From Vitellaria paradoxa (lineage: Eukaryota > Streptophyta > Magnoliopsida > Ericales > Sapotaceae): 64,000 nt of DNA. The notes below the pieces were generated by a model. It was given only the letters and a program-made list of their open reading frames with translations, had not been told where the DNA came from and searched no databases. Shown here one piece after another: positions 35,807 through 46,224 of the stretch. The position numbers were made by a program, and so were the translations under genes. Each line of letters begins with the position of its first letter. The first letter of the stretch is position 1. The stretch covers positions 4,405,501 to 4,469,500 of the forward strand of contig CM034233.1 in NCBI GenBank assembly GCA_019916065.1. Reading direction: 5' to 3'.

Positions 35807-37072
35807 TTATTTATTTTAACATTCGGTGAAATAAAGAGATCAATCACTTAGATCTCGAAAGTTTCATAAATATGTACCAAAATTCCTAAGATTTGCATTA
35901 CATTTAAACCCTTTTTATTAGGTTTTTTTATTAAAAAAAATTAAAAAAAAAACTTTTAACCAATTCAATATATAAAATTACTTTCATACCCTTGGTGTTA
36001 ATAAAAAAATATTTATATTATGATATGGTATATTGTTTATTATAAAAATTACATTATGATTAATTTATTAAATTTTTTGTCAACCTTTTCGTATTGGTAA
36101 TTACTATTTAATTTATTATATTTGACATTAATATTTTAGATTTATATTACATATATAAATTAATAATTAAGCATATATAATATTTCTATATTAGTAACTA
36201 TGTTTGAAAATCTATAAATATTACATATAAATTATAATAAATTTCATTTTCTTTTTTTTTCTACTTTTCTATGGGTATCAAACAATAACGAAAAAACTAT
36301 ACTCTCATCTTTTTCTTTACATGCATATTTTTTTATTAATATTGAAAATATAAATGTAATTTTACATTATTGAGTTGATCAATTGTTGTGGATGAAAAAT
36401 TTAACAATAAGGTCTTAATAAATGTAATACAAAATTTAAAGGTTCATTTGATTTGTTTTTCTATTTTTTGTTTTCTATTTTTATCTTTTATTTTTTGTTT
36501 TGAACTCATTTTTTATTTTACGCTTTTGAAAATTAAAAAAAAATCAAAATGCATCTGGTCATTTATGTTTTCAAATTTTGTTTTAAAAATCAAAAATGAA
36601 TTTACATATAAAATGAAAAATGACAAAAATTCGTTTCGAGCGTTTTTAACCAAAAATGAGAAAAATCTCAAAATAATGAAAATAGAATATTTTTTATTTT
36701 TTTATTTTGAGTTTTTTAAAATAGAAAATAAAAAAAGTAAACCAAACACCAGTTAAAGAATCAAAATATATATTTATCTAGCTGCACTTAATCAAAAGCA
36801 CAGGAGATATAAGTGAAATAAACCCATTTTTCGTTGACATCTTCATAGTTCAAAAACTTTTACTTTGATTCTCAGTTAATAAAGTTTTAATATCCTGATT
36901 ATCTAATGTATGCTCACAAACTCATGTAATAGAGAAGAGGAAAATTATATACCATCAATAATCACAGAAGCTGCATAAAATGAAAGGAATAATAACTAAT
37001 CTTTTATGACTTTGGTTTATATCATTGTAAGCTCTCACTCTCTGAAAATGAATTATGAAGTCATTGAAAACA
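35110..37072. other. AT-rich spacer with microsatellites and a possible AT-rich foldback
   Basis: An ATT run lies at about 35,245-35,268 and a TA run at 35,764-35,801. The stretch at about 36,430-36,755 has roughly inverted, very A/T-rich ends (TTGATTTGTTTTTCTATTTT against AAAATAGAAAATAAAAAAAG) and may be another MITE. The 122-codon frame there is low-complexity and not a gene. Confidence 0.45.
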
Positions 37073-37234
37073 TAGGCTTTGTTTGGGGTAAAAAAAAGTG
37101 AGGTAAATTGAGATAAATTGAGATAAATTGAGAGTTCGTAATACGTGCATTGAAAGAAAAAAGTTGATGTAATATAAAATTAACAGAGATTTATAGAGTT
37201 TTTCAGAGAAAAATTACAAACCAAACGAAGCCTA
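37073..37234. mobile_element. MITE copy 1 of a three-member local family
   Basis: The left end TAGGCTTTGTTTGGGGTAA and right end TTACAAACCAAACGAAGCCTA are inverted. The core contains GAGTTCGTAATACGTGCATTGA, seen with changes in the elements at 37,799 and 39,401. Confidence 0.8.
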
Positions 37235-37798
37235 ATGTACTAAAAAAAACTTTTTTGTCTATCTATCAATTTCTTGTTCCTTGTTTGAATGTAATAAAAG
37301 TTGAATTACTTAAAACAAAAGAAAACAGACAAAAGCAATTAGATGTTCAAACGATTTATACTTTATTGATTTTATTTTATTTTTAATTCTAAAACCCAAA
37401 TATATAAAATTTGGGGAGGTGGCAAATTAATGGTGTTAATACGAGAGCATTAATAAATACAATTTTTTTAATTAGGTCTAATCTATTAATTTGTTATATT
37501 AATGGCATTAATAAAATAAATTCAAAGGCGGTTAGAAATTAAAAACAAAACAGAGTTGTGAACACCTTAGCACGCGAAAATAGACAGACCTTCTTCCCCC
37601 ACCAAATGGATTCCTATACGAAAGAGTCCAAACCGAAACACAAGTTACTGGTAGGTCGGCCGCACCCAATCCAGAGACAACCAAAACCAGCCACTTGGGC
37701 AGCAAATGCAAGCGTGGGAGGAGACAGTAACCTAACATTATAAATCTATGGGTGCAAAGTAAGTTCGAAAAGTGAATAACCTAATATCATAATTTTAT

Positions 37799-37933
37799 GG
37801 GTGTGTTTAGAGTGACAAAAAGTAAGATCAAATAAGATAATTTATAAGTTTGTAATTCGTACAGTGAGATAAAAATAAAAAATTTTTAAGATTTTTAAAA
37901 ATTTTCAAAAATTTTTAACAAATCAAATACGCC
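37799..37933. mobile_element. MITE copy 2 of the local family
   Basis: The ends GGTGTGTTTAGAGTGAC and AACAAATCAAATACGCC are degenerate inverted repeats. The core GTTTGTAATTCGTACAGTGA matches copy 1, followed by AGATAAAAA as in copy 3. Confidence 0.65.
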
Positions 37934-37934
37934 T

Positions 37935-39400
37935 CATGTATAACTCACCAGTCGAATTTTATTTTTGGGCCTCTATGTTAAAAAATTATCGACACGAAGG
38001 ACAATTAAGAGTTAGAAGTAAAATTAAAAAAAAATAAAGGCGAACCGTAAAGGTATGCTCCGAATAAGTATTTGAGTTTATTTCACTTGCACCTTTATAA
38101 TTTTGATTTTATACGCTTAACTCGTAAGTTTTATAAACATGCACTTAAACTCTCTAAGATAGTATTACATTAATTCAAACTCCTCTCTATTAAAATTTTC
38201 ATTTAAAAAATAAATTTTGATCAATCAATACTATACAATTATATTTATATCCTTAATAATATAAAAAATGCATGAAAAAAATTAAAAGTAAAATTCTTCT
38301 TTTATTGTTTGATACTAATAAAAAAAAATGTGGAAGAAAAGAAAAAATTAATTTTTTTTCCCTTTGCTATGCTTAGTTTATTAGATTATTAATAAAAAGT
38401 AATAATAATTTATATATAATATAAATTTAAAATATTCATGTGAAGTATAATAATTTAAAGTATTAATATAGAAAATGTTTGCAAAAAAAAATTAATAAAT
38501 TAATTATTATTTCTATATTTAGTTCATTAGATTATTAATTAAAAATAGTAACGTTAATTTATTATGTATGATTATTAATTTATATATAATAATAATTTAA
38601 AATATTAATTTAAAGTACTAATATTGAACAGGTTCACTAAAAATTTTTAATAAATTAATTATAATGTAATTTTTACATACAAACAAAAATACCATATCAT
38701 AATATAAATTTTTTTATCAATACTAAATGTATAAAGATAAGTTTTTATAGTATTAAATTGGTCAAAAATTACTTTTTGGATGAAAAATTTAACAAAAAAA
38801 AGTCTGAATAAATATAATACAAATTTCAAGAGTCTAAGTATGCATTTACGAAACTTCTAAGTTTTAAGTGTATAAAACCGAAATTACAAATGTGTAGGTG
38901 ATATATAAACCCTAAATATTAGGTGAAAAAATAAAGTAAAAGAGAAAAAAAAAGAAAAAATATAAAATTTTAAATACTTGTACTTACGGATAAAAAAAAA
39001 TAACAAAAATGAAAGACATTCACCAAATTATTAATAATTTAATTTAATTATTTTTAATTTCTCACATTTTATGCATTTTTTACTTTTTATCACAAATTAA
39101 ATATGAAAAATAATTTTAAATTATTATTATTATTTTTTCCTTAACAAGTTCTTAAAACAACACAGCCTAAGGAATATTTAAAATTTTTCCTAAAAAAATT
39201 AGACCAGACGTCTAAAAAGCTTCCCAAACTTAAGGGCAGCAGATCAGGCGTTGCAAACATTTAAAAAATAAAAAAATAAAAAAAAATTAATTTTTTAAAA
39301 AATACACAATATATGAAATATATTAAGATATTAAATTTGTTCCCTAATAATTATTAATTTGAGTCTCGTTAATATCACTAATAACATCTACTAATATATT
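37935..39400. other. AT-rich spacer
   Basis: No gene was seen. Two related AT-rich blocks (about 38,370-38,520 and 38,510-38,700) share phrases such as TTAGATTATTAAT and look like an old internal duplication. Confidence 0.5.
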
Positions 39401-39549
39401 TAGGCTCCATTTGGAGTGACTAAAAATTATGAAAAAACAGTGAAAATAATGAAAATTCTTAAAAGTGATTCACTTTTTATCTCACTGCACGAATTACGAA
39501 CTCACAACTTATCTCACTTTATCTCATTTTTTTGTCACTCCAAACCAAC
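39401..39549. mobile_element. MITE copy 3 of the local family (inverted)
   Basis: The ends TAGGCTCCATTTGGAGTGAC and GTCACTCCAAACCAAC are inverted. The core reads TCTCACTGCACGAATTACGA, the reverse complement of the core in copies 1 and 2. Confidence 0.8.
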
Positions 39550-39913
39550 TTTTAATTTCTCAAATTTATTTATAAAAGACACTATAATTTAAATATATAA
39601 AAACTTATTATTTATAGCAATTATCTCATCTGAAAGATCACATTTAAAAATTCTCCGATACTTGAATCCGATTACGTAAGGCCACCACGTCAAGATGCAA
39701 CTGCTTGATGTAGCCCTTTTTCACTTAAAATAACTTCTTGCCCTCAAAACTTCATTATCAACAATAATAAACAAATAATCTTCCCCCAGAACATCTCTAT
39801 TCTGCCGACAATAACACCATAAAAGATTATGGATGTCGATGCACCAAGGTGTATAGATAAGATTATTAAAATACCTGACGATTCAACGTCCTATCTTAAC
39901 TAACTAAATAATG

Positions 39914-40465
39914 TGTGCGTTCCAAGTGATAAAAAATAAAAAATAAATAAATAAAACGTAAAGAATGACATTTGGTATTTTCTTCTAAAATATATTTTTT
40001 TAGAGATAAACAGTGTCAAAATCGTTAAAACGGTTTCTCAAATCCGTTCTAACGGATTCAAAAAATATACCACTCAATCTTCTGCATAGTAAGTCATTTT
40101 CTCTCTTTTGCACTAAACTGTTAGAACAGTTTTTTAGATCCGTGCTAACGGATTCAAAAAGTCTCTACGTTTTCTTATAGTGCAAAACCGTTAGAACGGT
40201 TTTTCAAATCCGTTCTAACGGATTCAAAAAAATTCGTATAAAATAACGACAATGATACTCGTTTAAAAACTTTCGATTTGAAAAATATGATTGTCAAAAA
40301 AAATTTTTGCACTCGATTAACTTCTTTCCGGATTTTTCTTTTCAAAGTATTAAAATTTTTTAAAATTAGTAAAAATGAGAAAGTGTAAATATGTAATAAA
40401 GAATTTTAATAATTTATAAAAATTATTAAATTTTTTTTTTATTTGTTAGCACTCCAAACGGTGCC
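39914..40465 (-). mobile_element. MITE-like element with three hairpin modules
   Basis: This is the reverse-oriented relative of 669-1,003, ending in CTCCAAACGGTGCC at about 40,465 and starting near GCGTTCCAAGTGATAAAA. It is longer because a hairpin module occurs three times, at about 40,021-40,066, 40,114-40,160 and 40,185-40,230. In the third, CCGTTAGAACGG (40,188-40,199) pairs perfectly with 40,210-40,221 around a 10-base loop. The related element at 669-1,003 has one degenerate module. Confidence 0.75.
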
Positions 40466-41158
40466 AACTGACAGCATGAGAGGCTTCTTTCGCCAGCATG
40501 ACCCATAAATCTATAAATCTATATACCCGTACCATATAAGATATATTTTTATAATACAAGTCTTTGCTAAAAATTCAAACTCGATAAAAAAAAATTACCT
40601 TCATTTTTTAATATTTTTATTTTTTTAATTTTCTACAACTACTAATAAATTCAATAAAAATTAAATGAGCTTTTAGCAATAACCACTTAAATAAGCAAAT
40701 TTAATCTTTTAACCATCCATTATTTTTTTATCTTTTTTAAATGTCACTTAATTACAAATTAGTTATTTATATATGCCATTTAAAATTTACTACCCGCAGC
40801 ATAAATATTGTTAACACAAACATAAAATTATTTAAAAAAAAATACGATATTAGTTCATAATTCACACAATTTGATCTAATTTTTAAATAAATTAATTACT
40901 TATCACATTGATTAAATTTTAAAAACATTTAAGCGTAAACACAAATTGACACAAAGTCATAAACTCTGTTTACTATTTCAAATGCTCTGTTAAACAATTT
41001 TTTAAAACCATCATTTTAAAATACCGGCCCAAAAAAAAAAAGGAAAGAAAAAAGAAAATTGAAATATTATAAGCAATTAAAAAATTCTTAAAAATACTTA
41101 TTATGCAATTAAATAATTTTAGCTTAGACGACCATATTACTTCCTTTGTATAATACCC
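40466..41158. other. Upstream region of the STICHEL-like gene
   Basis: AT-rich with no gene. A weak TATA-like TATAAT lies at 41,149-41,154. Confidence 0.5.
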
Positions 41159-41362
41159 ATGGGAACCCTCTACGTACCCCTAGTCACATTAAAGGCCGGC
41201 CACCACTTGAATAATCGAAACCGACTGCCAATCCATGCTCTCTTCCACTCTCCTACTCTTTTGACTTCCAAACTTAAACTAAACAAAACCCAACCTCATT
41301 TACGATTTCACTCCGATCATTCTCGATCCCCGACACCGTTCTGCTACTACCTAGTAACAGAA

Positions 41363-44300
41363 ATGGCCCAGTTCCGTCGGTGTTCTTCTACATCCTCTCC
41401 TCCTGAACTCACAATGGAATCCCCCCTCGCTCCGGCCACCACAACCCAACAAGAACTACCCAATATCCCAGAGCACAAAAACTACAGAAGCAGCAGCCTG
41501 AGATCCCGCCACGCGGCGGGCTGTAATGTTTCACGACAATGGTCAAGAATGCGTAAAGGAATTAAAAGACCGAAGGTGTTTCGAATAACAAACAGAAGCG
41601 GCAGAAATAAGCAGAAACTACTTACCACCACCGAAAGCAAGCAGCGCTTACAGGGCCAAGACTCGTGGTCTGAGGAGACGATTTCAATAGAAGAGGCCCA
41701 TCTGATGAGGCTGGAAAACGTCTGGAACTTGCGCTCTGAATCTGCTCACCGGATCAAAGGTGAGATCCTCTTAAATACGAGCCTCAGTCACAAGTACCGA
41801 CCAAAGCTTTTCCCCGACGTTGCTGGTCATGAGATTGCAGTTAGAGCCATATCTAAAGCTGTTGAGAAGATGAAAATCGCCAGCCTTTACCTCTTCCATG
41901 GCCCCAGTGGCACGGGGAAGACATCCATCGCTAGAATTTTTGCCATGGCACTGAACTGCGAATCGACTTCGCTCACTAAACCTTGCTGGAGTTGCAGAGG
42001 CTGCTCGAGGAGTCTATATCTCATGGAGTTGTGCTCCGCAAGTAGGATAGCTGGATTCGAGAGGATTAAGACGCTCCTCCAGAGCACGTCTTTTACCCAG
42101 GCAGTCCCCGGTTTCAAAGTCCTGATCATCAAGGAATGTCACTCGTTTAACACGGAAGCGTGGGACGAACTTCTGGGCATGGTTGAGAGGGCGTATGTCT
42201 CTGGAGTTGTATTCGTTCTCATCACCTTGGACGCAAACCTGGTCCCGCAAAACATATCGTCAAGATGCCAGAAATTCTGCTTCCCGAAGCTCAAGGACAA
42301 GGAAATAACAATGAAGCTAGAAAGAATTGTGGAGTCTGAGGGTATAAGAATTGAGAAGGAAGCACTGAAACTGATAGCATCACAAGCAGAAGGATCATTG
42401 AGAGAAGCTGAGAACCTGTTGGATCAGTTGTTATTACTGGGGTCGACAATCACCAGCTCCATGGTCCAACAGCTGGTGAGTCCTTTTCTTCCACATCTTT
42501 TCACTCGTCTCTGAAATGCATCAAACTTTTTTATACGCCTACTCTCTGCTCTTTACAGGTTGGGCTCCCTCCCCAAAATAAACTCGTTGATTTGCTCAGA
42601 ACAGCAATTTCAGGAGACACCGTGAAGATGGTCCGATGTACAAGAGAGCTGATCGCAACAGGGGTTGAGCCACAAACCCTTGTGTCCCAATTGACATCTC
42701 TCATTGCAGACATACTTTCACATGCCGCTGGAGGTGATCCTGCATCATCATCAGCAGCAGGGTCACCAAAAGACAAGAGACTATTGAGTAGCAGTGGATC
42801 ACAACTCAGTAAGATACCTCAAATTTTTCAAATCACAACAACATTTTGGCCGCTGGTTAATGGTCGGAAAAATATATATATATATATATATATTTGCAGC
42901 AAATACTCAATCAGAGAGATTGTGTCATGCCTTGAAGATACTAGTTGAAACCGAGAAGCAACTGAGGTCCTCAACTGACCAGAATTCCAGGATATTGGCG
43001 GCCCTCCTAGAAATAACTTCTGAAGATGTCTGCAATAGAATATCCACCGGCATAGTCTTCCAAAGAAGTGCAACTTCAGCCTCAGGTACTAAAACCATGG
43101 TAGATAGATAGGATAATGCTATACAATCAGAAAACTTTATCAGGAAAAAAAGCTACCAAAATGATGTGGAGAATAAACTCAGCAGTAAACTTTAATTTCA
43201 ACACAGACACTGCCACGTATTGTACTTTCTTGAAAAGTTTTTGTTAGAATGTCATTTTCAGAACAAGTTCAACTCAGTAAATAGACTCAGCACCTTATAA
43301 CAGTTGGCTTGTTCTTGCAGGTGGCAAGCCAAATTCAGATTCAGAAGATATAAACAGCCAAAGATCACTTGGCAGAACAAGCAAGATACATTATCATTCC
43401 ACCGGTAGAACCACTGAGCAACCAGATACAGAAAGAATTGAACCAGGCACACCCATTAAAGGCATTGATCAAACCCAAAGATCCAGAGGTAAAGAAGTTG
43501 AAAATACCAACTTGGAACACAGGAGTGACATGGAGGAAATTTGGCAGAACATGCTGGACAGAATAGAGAGTCAATATATGAAAGAATTCTTATGCCACCA
43601 AGTGAAGCTTGCATCATTAACTGTATCCAGTGGTAATGCAGTTTCATCCTACTTACACATCAAATAGAAAATATATATATGATTGATCTTTGAAAGCCTA
43701 TTCTGGGAGTTCCCTTCTTAACCATAACTTTTGCACAGCCAACGTTATTGTACATTTGATGTTTAAAAGACAAGAAGACAAAATGGCAGCCCAGATGTCC
43801 GAAGAAAGCGTATCAAAGGCTCTTCAAAATGCTATTGGCTGCCCTGTTACAGTAAACATGAGCCTAGAACCAGTTGACTTGGAAATCATCACAGGAAATA
43901 CAATCTCCACCAGTAGCCAGACAACTAGTAGTTCAAAACAACAGCAGAGAATACCATTTCTTACTGATTTTTTTCGTAGCAGGAATTTTGAAACTGCAAC
44001 GCGCCAAATTGTGCCTCACAAATCATCTCCTCTATCAAAGAACTCAAGGTCAGCAAAGTTTAGAGACTGCAAACCTTCTCAAGGTCTGCACAGATGCCCA
44101 TCAGAAGAAAACGAAGTGAACACGCTCAGACTTTTGGCTCAAAAGAACCAATTTAATACATCTATAGATCCTGAGAGAGAGATTTTAACAAGAGCACGAA
44201 CCTCAATAGACACAGCCCATTACATCACCACAAACAAACCGAGACATAGGTGGTTATCAATATCCTCAATTGCACATAGTGATGCCAGTGTGGAACCATA

Positions 44301-44607
44301 CAGTCAAGATATATTGTTTGAAAAAGCACACAAAGAAAGAGAAAGAAACACCAGAAAAAACCACAAGTTCCAGAAAGGCTTCTTAAAGACTGCTGATGAT
44401 CGCAGTTCCCGCACCACCACAATGCACCAGTAAGTTGTGATTACATTAAGCATTATAAAGAACACAAAAAGCACCCTATTCTTCCTTCAGTATTTTACGC
44501 AGAATTCAAGGACAGGGACTAATACCTTTAATTCCACCTGCAGAAAATTGAACTACTCTTGGAATTGCACCGACGTATTATGTCCAAGAAGAAACAATAA
44601 AGCATAA
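41363..44607 (+). CDS. STICHEL-like protein, DnaX (pol III gamma/tau)-type AAA+ domain
   Basis: This belongs to the plant STICHEL family, whose founder controls trichome branching and whose ATPase core resembles the bacterial clamp-loader DnaX. It is closest to the shorter member At4g24790 (about 857 aa, recalled). Exons: 41363-42475, 42559-42808, 42900-43085, 43321-43632, 43739-44429 and probably 44544-44607, giving 871 aa. Marks counted from the ATG at 41,363: KYRPKLFPDVAG at 144-155, Walker A GPSGTGKT at 180-187, a four-cysteine zinc module (C199, C208, C211, C214) spaced as in DnaX, SSRC at 299-302 and GSLREAENLLDQ as sensor 2. Walker B reads LIIKECHSF, with lysine where the family normally has aspartate. 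The C-terminal domain (KALKILVETEKQL-type motif in exon 3, VIVHLMFK in exon 5) follows the family. The frame is open to an ATG at 41,159, but the TATA-like box ends five bases before it, so I prefer 41,363. Confidence 0.9.
44544..44607 (+). CDS. Candidate last exon of the STICHEL-like gene
   Basis: Exon 5 either stops at TAA 44,431-44,433 (851 aa) or is spliced at CCA|GTAAGT (44,430), one base before that stop, to the acceptor CCTGCAG at 44,537-44,543. The second choice adds a short tail reading LNYSWNCTDVLCPRR. The good donor favours splicing; the tail cannot be checked against the family here. An AATAAA at 44,597-44,602 shows that the transcript could end just beyond it. Confidence 0.5.
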
Positions 44608-46224
44608 TCATTTATTCTTCTACTCAAATTCACAATATGTCATCAGCAAGAACTTGAAGGAAGTTCACACTACAAGGCACCCAAATTGTCCTCAGCATGG
44701 TTATTTGAGAAGAACCAATCTCGTAGAGAGAGGGGTGCCACTTTTTTATTTGTTATTTTTTTATTTTTCTTTTTTGATAGGTGCTAATTCATGCCACTCT
44801 AAAGCTACAACTGAAACATGTGAATGAGATCATGATAAGGTTTTGAAATTAAAAAAAAAAGTTTACATCCAGTTACAAAGTCAAATCCACTCGATTGATA
44901 GGATGACATTGGTTGGTGAAGTTTTGTATGTGTATTCTAACTGCAGTAATTTTAAGTGCCATGAAGTGCTATATGGATAAAGTATGAGTTGCATGCAGGT
45001 AAAAACAAAAATGAAAAGAGAACACTTTAAATTGATTGTCTAATAAAAAGCCTCTAAGGTGTGCTATCTGCAATTAATTAATCATATATTAAGTTCACAA
45101 AGCTAAGAATTATGATAATTGATTACGTTGTTTTCTGAACTAAAGACAAATCACATGATGCACCCAAATCTAAGCTAGAAACTGGCAAACTTTTTTCTCC
45201 CTACCCCATGAAGCAAGCATTGTTATGATTCCCGGTTAAAAGTACTCCATTCTAAAGTTTCTCCTTGTTTTTCTTGAATCAACCCACATATGCACGCCTT
45301 GCCGAATATCCTTAATCAAAATTATCCTTCTCCGGATAAACAGAACTACAATTTCACAAGAAAAAATTACTCCAAGATCATATCTCCATCAAACTCATAA
45401 TGTAAAGTTCTAACACAAGCTGATTCCAAACCATATCAACAATACGCCTCTTTACTTTTTTTCTCATTCTACCTCTTGATGAGGTTCAACACAACTGAAA
45501 TGAAGGTTTACTCCCCATCATGCAACAACCCTCATTTCTCCTGCAGAAGTTCTATACAACCCTTCTATATTGTGTGGTTTCTGATTCCAATGTTCATGGA
45601 ATTCAGATTATCATGGTCAAAAGAACATTTTCTTTTCTTTGCCAAGTCACTGTTAAACATATATATTGTAGCTTGAGCTTCCCAAATAAATTGCCAAGAC
45701 AGATTCCATAAATGATGTCTGCAACAAAAACTTGGAGCTCTGATAAAACTTCAACTTGTTAAGTGTATGAAGCAGGAGAGCAAAGACCGAATTGCAGTCA
45801 CAAAAGGTAGATCCCATGTCCGAATTTACTATCAAGTATCACATCTTTTTAGGAACATTTTAAAGGCTCAGCAGATATTGAAGAAAGAAAGTAAAAAGGT
45901 TTTATTTTCCTTATCTTCATTGGTTTAAACCACTAATTTTAAGACCACTTGATGCATGGTTTTTTTTATATTAAAAACATGATGTCTTTTAGTTGTATTT
46001 TTCAATTTTCTATGTCATCTCATCAAATTTTAATCAATTGTTAGAATTGTGAACATCATGATACATTTCACAGAATTTATATATGATCTACATTAGTGAA
46101 TTTTACGTTGTATTAAAAAAAAAAATGAAACATAAAATTATCATTCTATGAACAAAAAGTAAACTTGAAGAACAGCTTGCTGCAGTTATCTTTCATACAA
46201 GGCTGAGAAATCATCCAACTATAT
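44608..46224. other. Tail-to-tail spacer between STICHEL-like and PXN
   Basis: This is the 3' flank of both convergent genes. No further gene or mobile element was recognised. Plus-strand TTTATT at about 45,901 would serve as AATAAA for PXN on the minus strand. Confidence 0.5.

Noticed and set aside
36388..36756. 122-codon frame in the spacer
   Set aside because: It is low-complexity F/K/N-rich translation of an AT-rich foldback-like repeat.
37558..37743. 61-codon frame in a GC-richer patch
   Set aside because: No homologue was recognised, it has no splice partner, and it lies between two MITEs.
40021..40230. CRISPR-like array
   Set aside because: Three spaced repeats with hairpins in a plant spacer, with uneven spacing, inside a MITE. 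There are no cas genes.
41159..41362. N-terminal extension of the STICHEL-like protein
   Set aside because: A TATA-like box lies just before ATG 41,159, so this ATG is probably not transcribed. The added 68 residues look like leader sequence. It remains possible.
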